From positions 310,001-374,000 of the forward strand of contig CALSLT010000007.1 in NCBI GenBank assembly GCA_943787265.1: 64,000 bases of DNA. Reading direction: 5' to 3'. Under the pieces are notes generated by a model. It saw nothing but the letters and a program-made list of their open reading frames with translations, did not search any database and was not told the DNA's origin. Numbering within the stretch: position 1 is the stretch's first letter; the number at the start of each line of letters is the position of its first letter. The position numbers and the translations under genes are program-made. Of the stretch, positions 1 through 9,690 are shown piece after piece. The DNA comes from an uncultured Planctomycetaceae bacterium (GTDB lineage Bacteria > Planctomycetota > Planctomycetia > Planctomycetales > Planctomycetaceae).

Positions 1-321
1 TCGTCATCCGCACCGCCATTTACGGTGTCGTTTCCGAAGCCTCCGATAATACTGTCGTTGTCACCGTTGCCGAAGAGCTGGTCATCGTTGTCAGACCCGG
101 TGATCGTGTCGTTGCCTGCTCCCGCATTGACCGTAACGGATCCCGTGAACAAGCTCGCATCAATCGTGTTGGCTGAGTCACCGCCGGTGAGTAACGCCTG
201 CTCAATGTCTGAAAACTGATCGTTGCCAACTCCTGTGAGCGTCGATCCATCTATGGAAAAATCGACATCACCTGATTCCAACACAGTGTCCGTGCCGGCT
301 CCACCACTGAGTGAGTCGTTA
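1..321 (-). CDS. RTX calcium-binding tail of the metzincin-like protein (frameshifted, runs off left edge)
   Basis: Read on the minus strand from base 320 downward, the frame shifted by one base relative to 319-2115 stays open to base 1. It encodes more glycine/aspartate nonapeptide repeats, for example GGFGNDTVNGGADD near the edge. This is the obvious continuation of the upstream protein, which stops at 319-321 just after the repeat text DDDDQLQGGGG. Removing one base from the CCC run at 322-324 restores one uninterrupted RTX array. RTX nonapeptides bind calcium and fold as parallel beta-rolls outside the cell, often at the C-terminus of type I secreted proteins. The gene has no 3' end here because the window begins inside it. 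Whether the shift is real or a base-calling error cannot be decided from sequence alone. Confidence 0.7.
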
Positions 322-2115
322 CCCGCCTCCACCTTGAAGCTGGTCATCGTCGTCGCCGCCGGACAGGGTGTCGTTGCCACTGCCACCGGTGATCGTGTCG
401 CTTCCGGCGTCGCCGTTCAGTGTCAGAGCGATCGCCGCCGCCGCGGCATTGACCGTGTCGTTACCTGATCCGCTTTGGACTTCAATGGCCGCTGTGAATC
501 CGGAATCGATCGCGAGAACGGTGATTGAATCATCGCCTCCACCAGCGTTAATAATCACAGTGCCGGTCGGGTCGAGAAAATGAACGGTCTCACTCGACGA
601 GACGCTTGAAAGCCGCATGATCCCGTTGCCGGGCGTACCTTCATCATCGAGCGTGATGATGTCGGCCGTGCCTCCGAATTCAAAGACTCGATTTGTCGCC
701 AGAATCGAATCGAAAATCGGCTCCAGCCCCGTGTAAAAGACAGTCGTGTTTGACGCGTCAGCAATTAACACCGAACCATCACTGGCATTTGCGAAGCTGT
801 GAGTGACGCTGTCGACCGAACTTCCCTGCAAGGCCACCGAGTCGTTTCCAAGCTGCCCGTTGTACGTCACAACGTCTGCCACTGAATGATCGACGCTAAG
901 CAGATCGTCGCCGGCGCCGCCATCAACCAGAATTTCGCCAGTGAAAGCAGAATCGATCGACTCGATTGAAATTGAATCGTTGTCGGTGCCGCCTTCAAGA
1001 AACAGATCGCTGGCTCCAGTGGCGAAGCTCACGGGTGGATCGCCGTTGAGGACAAACTCCGACATTCCATTTCCGGCGATTCCGTCATCCTGAATGACGA
1101 GCGAGTTTGCCAGGTTACTCGCCAGAAGAATCGTCGGCAGATAAGCGTCCCCTCCGTCGACCTGCCAGCCAAGATCGTTCAGACCAGCATAGTCGAGAGC
1201 CGTCAGGTTTTTCCGAACGCCGTCGGCAAGGTCTGGATCGAGTGAGACTTCCGCACCATCGTCCAATAGGTCTTGTTGCCAATGTGCTGGGTCTGCCAGA
1301 GGAACTGGTCCGGAGCCGTCGTATTCCAGAATCGACGAAGACCCAACGAAGACGCCACCAGATACCAGATTGTTGAACGAAGGCGCCGTGCCGAATCCGA
1401 TGACGTGAGCCAACTCGTGAATGGCAGTCGAGAAGAAATCAAATTCGCCAGCTTCCAGACCAGCAGTGTCCAAGCCGAAGTGCCAGTTTGTGCTTTCGTC
1501 AAATGCGATCGACCCTCCAAAGGGAGAGAAGTCTGTCTGTGCGTTGTCAGGTCCGAGCGCTCCCGCCTGACCTCGACCAAGGACAGTGTCGACCCACTGC
1601 TGAACTCCAGTGACGCTACTGGCAAATCCCGGTCCGCCTTCGCCGAGCGATCCGCCAAGATTGCGTGCTCCGACGTAAACACGAATGAGATTTTCGCCGA
1701 CGATCAAGTCTTCAACGTCGAAGGTGCTGCCGTTAGAAGGATCCTCAAACGTTGCAGTCCACGTATCGGCGACGTTGAACTTGTGAGGAATGATTTCGAG
1801 AATCGTATCCTGAAGACGGCTGCCGAGTTCATTTCCGGCTTGCTCCAACGCAACGCGTCGTTCGGGATTGTTGATCGGGTCAAAGAAGTTGGTTGCGTCC
1901 AGCGAGTAGTCAAACTGGAAGGTGATGGCGGGAAGAATTCGTGTCTGCAGAGCTTCGATTTGAGAACTGACAGACTTCTCATCGAGCTGCGCACGACGTC
2001 CCTGTTGAATTCGGCGATTCAATCGACTTCGAAACAGGTTAACCCACTTGCCCATCAGCACTCGAATCTGCTCCCGAAGTCGTCGCTTGAACCGTCTCGG
2101 TAGAACGATTCTCAA
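319..2115 (-). CDS. LEPR-XLL-type secreted metzincin-like metalloprotease with RTX repeats, frameshifted at its 3' end
   Basis: 598 codons from a TTG at 2115; ATG 2055 (residue 21) is a plausible alternative start. The N-terminus is very basic. It is followed by EALQTRILPA (residues 54-63), a divergent LEPR-XLL-like motif of the kind found near the N-terminus of large planctomycetal exported proteins. Residues about 65-330 resemble a secreted metzincin-like peptidase: HELAHVIGFG at 233-242 supplies HExxHxxG with Glu234 as the likely catalytic base. The usual third ligand of HExxHxxGxxH is Thr243 here, so a later His such as His278 in DPAHW may serve instead. Residues about 370-598 are Asp/Gly-rich, with GGAGDD- and GGSGNDT-type RTX units. 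The frame stops at 319 but the repeats continue in another frame. The substrate is unknown. It is divergently oriented from the MoxR operon across about 700 bp. Confidence 0.75.
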   Translation of the reverse strand: MRIVLPRRFKRRLREQIRVLMGKWVNLFRSRLNRRIQQGRRAQLDEKSVSSQIEALQTRILPAITFQFDYSLDATNFFDPINNPERRVALEQAGNELGSRLQDTILEIIPHKFNVADTWTATFEDPSNGSTFDVEDLIVGENLIRVYVGARNLGGSLGEGGPGFASSVTGVQQWVDTVLGRGQAGALGPDNAQTDFSPFGGSIAFDESTNWHFGLDTAGLEAGEFDFFSTAIHELAHVIGFGTAPSFNNLVSGGVFVGSSSILEYDGSGPVPLADPAHWQQDLLDDGAEVSLDPDLADGVRKNLTALDYAGLNDLGWQVDGGDAYLPTILLASNLANSLVIQDDGIAGNGMSEFVLNGDPPVSFATGASDLFLEGGTDNDSISIESIDSAFTGEILVDGGAGDDLLSVDHSVADVVTYNGQLGNDSVALQGSSVDSVTHSFANASDGSVLIADASNTTVFYTGLEPIFDSILATNRVFEFGGTADIITLDDEGTPGNGIMRLSSVSSSETVHFLDPTGTVIINAGGGDDSITVLAIDSGFTAAIEVQSGSGNDTVNAAAAAIALTLNGDAGSDTITGGSGNDTLSGGDDDDQLQGGGG

Positions 2116-2810
2116 GGCGACGAATAGTCAAACACGGAGTCACCACCGAAAACGCATCGACTCGTTAAACGGAAGTGATGAATTGCGAATATGTTTTGAA
2201 AGGACTGATCGCCAGCATCTTTCGAAGGTTTGAGCAGCCTTGCTCGAAAACCTTCGCCACAGAAGTTACCCAAATGTGAGGGGCGATGTGATCGGTGAAT
2301 CCCCTGACTTTTCCGAAATTTCAGTACTTCCTTAGTGGTCGACGTTCAGGTCGTCCGCAGAGTTCCGCCAAAGTTCAAGTTACCGGCAAAGTTCAACAAA
2401 TATTGATCGCCCAGGGTCGTTAAAGACAGTTTGCGACGCTGTTTTGTGAGAAGCACCGGTTGTGTTCAGGCTTTCGTCCACGCTTCTAAACAAAACGAGT
2501 TTCCGACACGCGAATCCACAACTTCCACCACAACAGAACGGCAAGTTGCGTATTCCGTGGCGCGAAATCCGAAACGAACCGGATTGCTCTGTTCTCTGGT
2601 CAGTTCGCTTCTCGACAGCCCCCGATAGCCAGTACCATGCTTTCCCCGATTTTGCAGGTCACGCAATTTCTGTGATCGGCATCGTCGATACACGAAGGAA
2701 TCGTTACATCATTCGTCGAACTTGTTCGGAATGCCCGAGGCGGCAGCAGTCATGCACTCATCGATTTGGAGTGTCCATGAAGCTGCGATTTGAAATGTCG
2801 AAGGAGTGTC
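2116..2810. other. Divergent intergenic region with no supported gene
   Basis: About 695 bp lie between the divergent protease and MoxR genes. Short open frames at 2431-2628 and 2462-2845 have no recognisable domain, no convincing ribosome site and atypical composition, so I do not call them. The interval presumably carries both promoters, but no clear -35/-10 pair or operator stands out. The MoxR ribosome site AAGGAG lies at 2801-2806. Confidence 0.5.
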
Positions 2811-3857
2811 ATGTCAGACGCCAGCGTCACGCAGGAATCGATTGACCGGCTGAACAAAGCCTGGACTCAATTACGCGAACAGATGAGTCAGGTCATCGTC
2901 GGACAGGACGAAGTGATCGACCATCTGCTCATTTCACTTTTCAGCCGCGGGCACTGTCTGCTCGAAGGTGTGCCGGGCCTCGCCAAGACGCTGATGATCA
3001 GCACTCTGGCGCGCTGCCTGTCGATGTCGTTCGCCCGAATTCAGTTCACGCCGGACCTCATGCCGGCAGACATCACGGGCACGGACGTCCTGCAGGAAAA
3101 CCGTGACACCGGCGAACGCGAATTTCGATTCATCCAGGGTCCGCTGTTTCACAACGTGGTCCTTGCCGACGAAATCAACCGCACGCCTCCCAAGACGCAG
3201 GCCGCGCTTCTGGAAGCCATGCAGGAACGACAGGTCACCGTCGGCCAGTCGCGACACGCTCTGAGTGATCCGTTCTTCGTTCTTGCAACACAGAACCCGA
3301 TCGAGCAGGAAGGCACGTACTCGCTGCCGGAAGCTCAGCAGGACCGGTTCATGTTCAAGGTCTTCGTGAAGTACCCAAGCTTCTCTGAAGAACGGCAGAT
3401 TGCCAAAGCGACGACGGCCATTCAGTCTGACTCGATCAAACCCGTCCTCACCGGCGAAGAGATCATTGAACTGCAGAATCTCGTCCGACAGGTTCCGGTG
3501 ACCGACCACGTTGTCGATTACGCGCTCGCTCTGGTTCGTCAAACCCGGATCGGCGAGCCCGGCGCACCGGATTTTGTCAACGAGTGGTTGAGCTGGGGAG
3601 CGGGTCCGCGAGCGGTTCAGTTCTTACTGCTTGGCGGAAAAGCTCGAGCGCTGCTTCAGGGACGCAGCCACGTTTCAACGGATGATATTGCCGAGTTGGC
3701 TCGGCCTGTGCTGCGACATCGAATCGTCACCAACTTCTCGGCCGAGAGCGAAGGCATCTCTCCGGATCAGGTGATCGATCGACTGGTGAAAGAAACTCCG
3801 TCAAAGGAAGGCGAGCTGACCAGTGACCCAAGGCTCCAGAAGATTTTTGCGGCCTGA
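2811..3857 (+). CDS. MoxR-family AAA+ ATPase
   Basis: A 348-residue AAA+ ATPase of the MoxR family, chaperone-like ATPases thought to help assemble or activate VWA-domain partners. The Walker A motif is GVPGLAKT (residues 53-60) and Walker B is VVLADEINR around Asp120-Glu121. Sensor 1 is in the conserved [18 protein letters not shown] text, followed by the C-terminal lid. I place the start at ATG 2811 because AAGGAG at 2801-2806 lies four bases upstream; an upstream TTG at 2790 is less likely. Length is typical of the family. It is first in a six-gene set and its 3' end overlaps the DUF58 gene by 35 bp, implying translational coupling. MoxR next to DUF58 and VWA proteins is a widespread arrangement, so the family call is firm although the client is unknown. 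Confidence 0.95.
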   Translation: MSDASVTQESIDRLNKAWTQLREQMSQVIVGQDEVIDHLLISLFSRGHCLLEGVPGLAKTLMISTLARCLSMSFARIQFTPDLMPADITGTDVLQENRDTGEREFRFIQGPLFHNVVLADEINRTPPKTQAALLEAMQERQVTVGQSRHALSDPFFVLATQNPIEQEGTYSLPEAQQDRFMFKVFVKYPSFSEERQIAKATTAIQSDSIKPVLTGEEIIELQNLVRQVPVTDHVVDYALALVRQTRIGEPGAPDFVNEWLSWGAGPRAVQFLLLGGKARALLQGRSHVSTDDIAELARPVLRHRIVTNFSAESEGISPDQVIDRLVKETPSKEGELTSDPRLQKIFAA

Positions 3858-4734
3858 GGAAATCTCACGGATTTCCCGTCTGGAGGTCCGGGCTCGTCGA
3901 ATCGTCGAAGGTTTCTTATCCGGTCTGCACCGCAGTCCGTACTTCGGCCAGTCGATCGAGTTCGTACAGCACCGGGAGTACGCGCCTGGAGACGACGTCC
4001 GCCACATCGACTGGAAGGTCTGGTCGAAAACCGATCAGTACTTCATCAAGCAGTACGAAGAGGAAACCAACCTTCGCACAACCTTGCTGGTCGACCTGAG
4101 CGAGTCCATGCAGTTCGGCTCGGGCGAGATCACCAAGTACGACTACGGCTGCACGATCGCTGCGGCGCTTACCTACTTACTTCTTCGTCAACAGGACGCC
4201 GTAGGAGCCGTCACCTTCGACGAAGCCATCCGCAGCCAGGTACCGCACCTCAGCAAGACAACACACCTCAACGCGGTACTGGCGTCACTCGATTCTCAAA
4301 AGCCAACTAAGAAAACCGACATCTTCGAAATTCTGCAGAAGGTCGCCGAGCAGCAATCCCGTCGCGGACTGATCGTTCTGATTTCTGACCTGTTCGTGCC
4401 TCGCGAAGGATTATTCAAAGGACTCAATCTGCTGCGCTACCGAGGGCACGACGTGTTGCTCTTCCACGTGCTCGACGACGCGGAACTCGATTTCGACTAC
4501 TCAGGATCAACGCGTTTTGAAGGTCTCGAAGAAGCCGGCGAACTCGTCTGCGACCCGCGATCACTCCGCGAGGGTTACCTCGAAGCCATGAACCGCTACC
4601 TCGAAGAACTCCGCCGCTTCTGCTCACGCAGCAGCATCGACTACCAGACAATCCGAACCAGCGAACACATCGACGCCGTCCTCGCCCACTACCTCAACCA
4701 CCGCATCGGCATGCAGCAATCGGGTCGGCAGTAA
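3823..4734 (+). CDS. DUF58 / VWA-like protein
   Basis: 303 residues from GTG 3823, inside the end of the MoxR gene, with AAGGAAG at 3804-3810 upstream. It carries the DUF58 hallmark [18 protein letters not shown] (residues 50-67). A degenerate von Willebrand A fold follows, with a MIDAS-like Asp91-Leu-Ser-Glu-Ser95. There is no signal peptide or membrane span, so it is probably cytoplasmic or peripheral to the inner membrane. DUF58 proteins are regular partners of MoxR ATPases and sit before BatA-like membrane proteins, as here. The likely role is as a MoxR client or adaptor in envelope-associated complex assembly; this is inferred from gene neighbourhood, not demonstrated. Length and domain content look complete. 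Confidence 0.92.
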   Translation: MTQGSRRFLRPEEISRISRLEVRARRIVEGFLSGLHRSPYFGQSIEFVQHREYAPGDDVRHIDWKVWSKTDQYFIKQYEEETNLRTTLLVDLSESMQFGSGEITKYDYGCTIAAALTYLLLRQQDAVGAVTFDEAIRSQVPHLSKTTHLNAVLASLDSQKPTKKTDIFEILQKVAEQQSRRGLIVLISDLFVPREGLFKGLNLLRYRGHDVLLFHVLDDAELDFDYSGSTRFEGLEEAGELVCDPRSLREGYLEAMNRYLEELRRFCSRSSIDYQTIRTSEHIDAVLAHYLNHRIGMQQSGRQ

Positions 4735-4762
4735 CTCAACACTAATTTCAAAAGGAATGAGA

Positions 4763-4840
4763 ACCACGAAATACGCAAAACACACGAAAAATGAACGCCG
4801 GACCGTCCGAAGTTTTCGTGTATTTCGTTTCTTTCGTGGT
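4763..4840. repeat. Long imperfect inverted repeat (28-nt arms) between DUF58 and BatA-like genes
   Basis: Arms 4763-4790 and 4813-4840 both begin ACCACGAAA and end ACACGAAAA when read in the same sense, with only a few mismatches. The 22-nt spacer contains a smaller CGGAC/GTCCG hairpin. It fills most of the 121-bp gap inside the operon. It could be a transcript-processing or attenuation hairpin, or one copy of a dispersed CACGAAA-rich palindromic family. There is no T-run after it, so it does not look like an intrinsic terminator. Confidence 0.75.
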
Positions 4841-4855
4841 TGAAAATAACTGGTA

Positions 4856-7120
4856 ATGGAAACCTGGATCGCGTCACATTTTCTGAATCCAGCGTTCGTG
4901 CTCGGCGGCGCGGCTCTTGTCGCATCGCCGATCATTATCCATTTGATCAATCGAATGCGCTATCGCCGAGTTCAATTCGCGGCGATGGAGTTTCTGCTGC
5001 AGAGTCAACGTCGCAACCGACGCCGCATCCTGATCGAACAACTGCTTCTGTTGTTGCTGAGAATTCTGATCGTCCTAGGCATTGTCGCTCTAATTTCCCG
5101 ACTCGTACTCGACCCAAGCGAACTCAGTTTGTTCCAGGGAGCGCAGTCTCACCACGTCGTCGTGCTGGACGACAGCGGCTCGATGCAGGATCAGATTGGC
5201 GATTCGACTGCCTGGGACGAATCAATTAATATCGTTCGCAAACTTGTCGCAGAAGGTTCGCGACGACCGGGCACGCAGAAGTTCACGCTGCTGACGCTTT
5301 CGAATCCCGACCAGCCGCTGGTTACACAGAGGGATGTTGATGAGACATTCCTGGTGGAACTCGACGGGAAACTGCGAAATCAGAAATGCACGCACCAGAC
5401 GCTGGACCTGGTAAAAGGTCTCGAAGGTGCCAGCAATGTCCTGCTGGAAGACCGCGCGACCGTGCGTCATCTGCACGTGATCTCGGATTATCGCCAACCC
5501 GACTGGCAGGAACAGCAATCCCTGTCGCAGATTGTGAAGGAACTCGATTCAGCTGGCGTGACGATCAATCTGGTCAAAACGGTCGGACGACGAAACGGCA
5601 ATCTGGGCATCACCAGCCTGTCTGGCGATCTGCAGGTCGCTTCAGTCGGTGTTCCCGTTCGGTTCGCTTTGTCGATCCAGAATTTCAGCGACCAGGTCGC
5701 GACAAAGGTTCCGGTCAACATTTTTCAGGACGGCCAGAAGTTGCCGCTGACCGTCAATTTTGATCGAGTGGAATCGGGCGTTGCAGTTGATCAGGAATTC
5801 GATCTCACATTTGATTCTCCCGGTCGACACCGAGTCGATCTACGGCTCGGACCGGATTCGCTGATGGCTGACAATTCGCGATTTGTTTCGGTCGAAGTCT
5901 CACCGGTAAATCGCGTCCTGATTATCGAAGGCAATCCCGCAAACGACGACGGCGAATACCTAGTCGATGCTCTGGCGGCTGATCCCGGAATCACGGGTTA
6001 CTCGGCTCAGTTGGAAACCGTCGACTATCTGCGTCGCCGATCGATCGACGAGTTTCAAAGCGTCTTCATGCTGAATGTGTCGTCTCTTCCAGAAGACGCG
6101 CTGGCACCGCTGGAAGAATTCGTCAAAGGTGGCGGCGGGCTGGCCTGGTTCCTGGGAGATGAAATTCGACCGTCCTACTACATCTCAGAACTCTACAACG
6201 GCGGAACGGGATTGTTCCCGATCAAGATCGGCATCGTCGCGGACCAGACTCAATCGTCGGGAGATTCAGAACCCGATACCGAGTTTTCCGAGCATCCGAT
6301 CTTCGGAGTTTTCCAGGGGCAGGAGAATCCGTTTACCGAGCTGACTCGCGTCTTTGAGTACTTCCCAGTGTCCGCCGACTGGGAAGTCGACGACCAGCAA
6401 CGTGGCGACAACGTCCAAACGATCGCTCGATTGACGAACCGACAGCCACTGGCCTTCACGTCGCCGTTCGGAAAAGGGACGGTCTTCACGTGTCTTACTT
6501 CCTGCGGACCAGCGTGGAACAACTGGGCGCGGTATCCGAGCTTCGTACCGACCATGCTGGACCTCGAAAAATTCATCGCCCGACGCGATCGCATCCTGGA
6601 AACTCGCCAGGTTGGTGAACCAATCCAACTTTCACTTAACCCCGCTGAGTATCTCGATGAAGTGGAAATATTTGACCCCGGCGACACGGACAGTCCAACG
6701 AGGTTGAAAGCCGCTCCGGCCAACACCGAGTCAAGGACTTCCGATACTCAGCCCGCAACCACGCTGCCGGTCCGTCTCCAGGCAACGTACCGCGACACCG
6801 ACATTCCAGGAATCTACCGCGTGCGTCTGCTCGATCAGAATCAAACGCCCGTTGAGCGATGGGTTACGTTTAATGTGCCGGTTGAAGAAAGCGATCTGTC
6901 GCTGGCAGGGACGGAGCTGATTCGTAAACAACTCGGAGACAACCTGGAAATTCAGATTCACGAGCCCGGCGAATTCTCATGGATCGCCGGCCGGGATGCC
7001 GGTCAGGAAGTCCGCTTCTGGTTACTCGTCATTCTGTTCGTCATTCTGCTGGCTGAGCAATTGCTTGCCTGCAAACTCAGTTTTCACCCGAAAAATTCGA
7101 CTGCTGATTTGAAGAATTAA
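4856..7120 (+). CDS. BatA-like membrane protein with VWA domain
   Basis: 754 residues. The N-terminus (NPAFVLGGAALVASPIII, then HLINRMRYRRVQFAAMEFL) matches the BatA/aerotolerance-regulator N-terminal domain: a first hydrophobic segment, a basic loop, then a second membrane span at about 62-85. A VWA domain follows with MIDAS residues Asp105, Ser107 and Ser109 (DDSGSM). The long middle part (about 230-690) looks extracytoplasmic, with a glutamine-amidotransferase-like segment near 350-570. A C-terminal membrane span (about 718-738) leaves a short tail. BatA-like proteins work with MoxR ATPases in envelope-stress or complex-assembly functions. The start at ATG 4856 sits 121 bp after DUF58. The specific cargo is unknown. 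Confidence 0.88.
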   Translation: METWIASHFLNPAFVLGGAALVASPIIIHLINRMRYRRVQFAAMEFLLQSQRRNRRRILIEQLLLLLLRILIVLGIVALISRLVLDPSELSLFQGAQSHHVVVLDDSGSMQDQIGDSTAWDESINIVRKLVAEGSRRPGTQKFTLLTLSNPDQPLVTQRDVDETFLVELDGKLRNQKCTHQTLDLVKGLEGASNVLLEDRATVRHLHVISDYRQPDWQEQQSLSQIVKELDSAGVTINLVKTVGRRNGNLGITSLSGDLQVASVGVPVRFALSIQNFSDQVATKVPVNIFQDGQKLPLTVNFDRVESGVAVDQEFDLTFDSPGRHRVDLRLGPDSLMADNSRFVSVEVSPVNRVLIIEGNPANDDGEYLVDALAADPGITGYSAQLETVDYLRRRSIDEFQSVFMLNVSSLPEDALAPLEEFVKGGGGLAWFLGDEIRPSYYISELYNGGTGLFPIKIGIVADQTQSSGDSEPDTEFSEHPIFGVFQGQENPFTELTRVFEYFPVSADWEVDDQQRGDNVQTIARLTNRQPLAFTSPFGKGTVFTCLTSCGPAWNNWARYPSFVPTMLDLEKFIARRDRILETRQVGEPIQLSLNPAEYLDEVEIFDPGDTDSPTRLKAAPANTESRTSDTQPATTLPVRLQATYRDTDIPGIYRVRLLDQNQTPVERWVTFNVPVEESDLSLAGTELIRKQLGDNLEIQIHEPGEFSWIAGRDAGQEVRFWLLVILFVILLAEQLLACKLSFHPKNSTADLKN

Positions 7121-7173
7121 ACAATCGCGAAGCACGGATCGAGCGATCTGATTTTCGCTGCAATGGATACTTT

Positions 7174-9663
7174 GTGACTGGAACTCTTACACAATCTGCC
7201 TTACTGGCCGTCGATTCGACCGGGGCATTTCGAGCGATCGAGTACGATCTCCCGGAGACGCCTTTCGAGTGGACAGTCTGCCTTGGCGTATTGGCGTTGA
7301 TGCTGGTTTTCGGCACCAGAATCCTGCTACGGGATACAGCAGAACTGAATCGGTTCTGGCGATACTTTCTGATGTCGCTCCGAATTTCTGCCCTCGTCGG
7401 ACTAATCGTCGTCGCGTTGAATCCACAGGAACGGACACAGAAGTTGGCGTATCGGCCGTCTCAAGTGGCAGTTCTCATCGACCGTTCGTTGTCGATGAAG
7501 TTTCCGGAAACTCAGGCTGGTCCAAACGGCTCGGAATCCGATGCCACGACAACTGCCGCCAGCGACGACTCACGGTCTCGGTCAGCCGCTGTAGCTGAGC
7601 TGCTTGGTGATTCTGGGCTTCTCGACGAATTGCGACAGAACCACGCGGTCAGCGTCTTCAGTTTTGACTCCGCCCTGAACGGTCCGCATGCCGCACTTCG
7701 ATCACTGGACCCGAGAGCTGCCGCGAAGACGAACCTGGCTGGAACAGACAACGCGAGCGCCGCGGTGGATGCGGAATCTCAGTTCGATTGGGACGAGATT
7801 GTCGACCCCACCGGACTGGAAACTCGGCTTGGTGAATCTCTGTTAGAACTCATCCGTTCAATCAGCGGCCCGTCGTTATCGGGTATCGTAGTGATCACGG
7901 ACGGTGCGTCGAATTCAGGTATCGACCCCAGCAAAGCAATCGATGCCGCCAAAGAACAGAAGGCTCGCATCGTCACGGTTGGTGTTGGCAGCAGGCGACA
8001 GCCGGTCAACATTCAGATCGCCAGCATTCAAGCACCGAGCGACGTGCATGTCGGAGACGCTTTTGAGATCGCAGCCTTCGTGCAAGCTCAAGGACTCGCG
8101 GGACAAGGCGCGAAAGTCGAACTGCTGGGGCGGCCGGAAGATTCAGAAGGCGATGCAAAGCCTCTGGGCACAAAAGACATCGTGCTGGCTGATGACGGCC
8201 TGCCTGTCCGAGTTTCGTTCGAGCAACTTGAGAACGTTGCCGGCGCGTGGGAGTACTTCATACGAGTTCGCTCTGATCAGCAGGTCATTGAACTGAGCGA
8301 TGGTGACAACGAGCGGCGTAAATCGATCAGCATTGTTGACCGAAAAACTCGGGTGCTGGTAGTCGCCGGTGGTCCGATGCGGGATTATCAGTTTGTCCGG
8401 AACATGCTTTATCGCCATTCAGCCATTCAGACGGATGTTTGGTTGCAGACGGCTGACGCTGCCGGCGCGGTCAGTCAGGAAGCGAATAAGATCCTCACGG
8501 CGTTCCCGGAGTCAAAGGATGAACTGTTTGAATACGACGTGATTGTCGGATTCGATCCTGACTGGAACCGGCTCAGCCCGGAGCAGCTTGGGTTGGTCAG
8601 TGAATGGGTGTTTGCACAAGCTGGCGGACTGGTCGTCGTCGCCGGCGACGTCTACTCATCCAGTGTCGCCAGTGACGCAAAGCTAGAAAAAATTCGAGAG
8701 TTGTATCCGGTCGTTCTGAATCGATTTGTCAATACTGCCGGCGGACCGCAAACTGTGATTCAATCGTGGCCGTTTGAGTTTACTCGCGAAGGCAAAGAAG
8801 CAGGGTTTCTGCAGGTGACCGACGAACAGGTTTCATCAGCAGAAGTCTGGGAAGAGTTTCAGGGCGTCTACTCTGCGTACCCAACCAACGGTGCCAAAGC
8901 TGGTGCGACCGTGTATGCCTATTTCTCTGATCCTCGAACGCAGAGTGCCAGTGGACTACCCGTTCTGCTTGCTTCGCAATACTACGGCGCGGGCCGTGTC
9001 ATCTATCTTGGCAGCCCCGAAATGTGGCGAATGCGGGCGATCGACGAAGTTTATTACGACCGCTTCTGGACCAAGTCAATTCGCGAAGCCGGCCAGGCTC
9101 GACTGAAGCGCGGCAACAATCGCGGAACGTTGCTGCTGGAGCGAAACCAGTTTGTCCTCGGTCAGACAGTGCGAGTTCGCGCACAGCTCACTGATCCACA
9201 ATTTGATCCACTACTGGCAGAGTCAGTCCTTGCGGAAGTCTTTGATCCGAACGGCAGGCCAATGATTCCGCCGGTTCGAATGCAGCGAGACACTAACCGT
9301 GCGGGACAGTTTGTTGGCAGCTTCCGCGTGAGTTCACCGGGTGTCTGGAGAATTGATGTCCCGATCCCTCAGTCAGGTGACCAGTTATCTGAAAAGATTG
9401 ATGTGGTGCTGCCCAACCTCGAAACCGACAATGCCCGGCAGAACGCTCAGTTGTTGAGACGAATCGCGGAAGACACCGGCGGGGCCTATTTTCCTCTCGC
9501 AGAAGCAGCGGATAACGTCCCAAAGCGACTGCCCAATCGGGGCGAAGAGTTTCAAATCGACCAGCAACTCAGAACTTTGTGGGACCGAGAGTGGCTGATG
9601 TATCTGCTGATCGGCCTGCTCTCGATCGAGTGGCTGACGAGGAAACTCCTGAAGCTGGCTTAA
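7174..9663 (+). CDS. Membrane-anchored VWA / GATase-like protein of the MoxR cluster
   Basis: 829 residues from GTG 7174. I found no strong ribosome site, and the in-frame ATG at 7163 belongs to another frame and stops at once. Two N-terminal membrane spans (about 33-50 and 65-85) are followed by a VWA domain starting VAVLIDRSLSMKF with a DxSxS MIDAS. The region near 230-300 contains GIVVITDGASNSGIDP. The centre (about 390-630) resembles the glutamine-amidotransferase-like fold common in these planctomycetal proteins. A final membrane span precedes the C-terminus (WLMYLLIGLLSIEWL). The topology is therefore a large domain outside the membrane held by helices at both ends. It lies 53 bp after the BatA-like gene and 27 bp before the next, so it is almost certainly in the same operon. 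Confidence 0.82.
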   Translation: MTGTLTQSALLAVDSTGAFRAIEYDLPETPFEWTVCLGVLALMLVFGTRILLRDTAELNRFWRYFLMSLRISALVGLIVVALNPQERTQKLAYRPSQVAVLIDRSLSMKFPETQAGPNGSESDATTTAASDDSRSRSAAVAELLGDSGLLDELRQNHAVSVFSFDSALNGPHAALRSLDPRAAAKTNLAGTDNASAAVDAESQFDWDEIVDPTGLETRLGESLLELIRSISGPSLSGIVVITDGASNSGIDPSKAIDAAKEQKARIVTVGVGSRRQPVNIQIASIQAPSDVHVGDAFEIAAFVQAQGLAGQGAKVELLGRPEDSEGDAKPLGTKDIVLADDGLPVRVSFEQLENVAGAWEYFIRVRSDQQVIELSDGDNERRKSISIVDRKTRVLVVAGGPMRDYQFVRNMLYRHSAIQTDVWLQTADAAGAVSQEANKILTAFPESKDELFEYDVIVGFDPDWNRLSPEQLGLVSEWVFAQAGGLVVVAGDVYSSSVASDAKLEKIRELYPVVLNRFVNTAGGPQTVIQSWPFEFTREGKEAGFLQVTDEQVSSAEVWEEFQGVYSAYPTNGAKAGATVYAYFSDPRTQSASGLPVLLASQYYGAGRVIYLGSPEMWRMRAIDEVYYDRFWTKSIREAGQARLKRGNNRGTLLLERNQFVLGQTVRVRAQLTDPQFDPLLAESVLAEVFDPNGRPMIPPVRMQRDTNRAGQFVGSFRVSSPGVWRIDVPIPQSGDQLSEKIDVVLPNLETDNARQNAQLLRRIAEDTGGAYFPLAEAADNVPKRLPNRGEEFQIDQQLRTLWDREWLMYLLIGLLSIEWLTRKLLKLA

Positions 9664-9690
9664 TGTTGTATTTTCCACAGAAATAGACTC

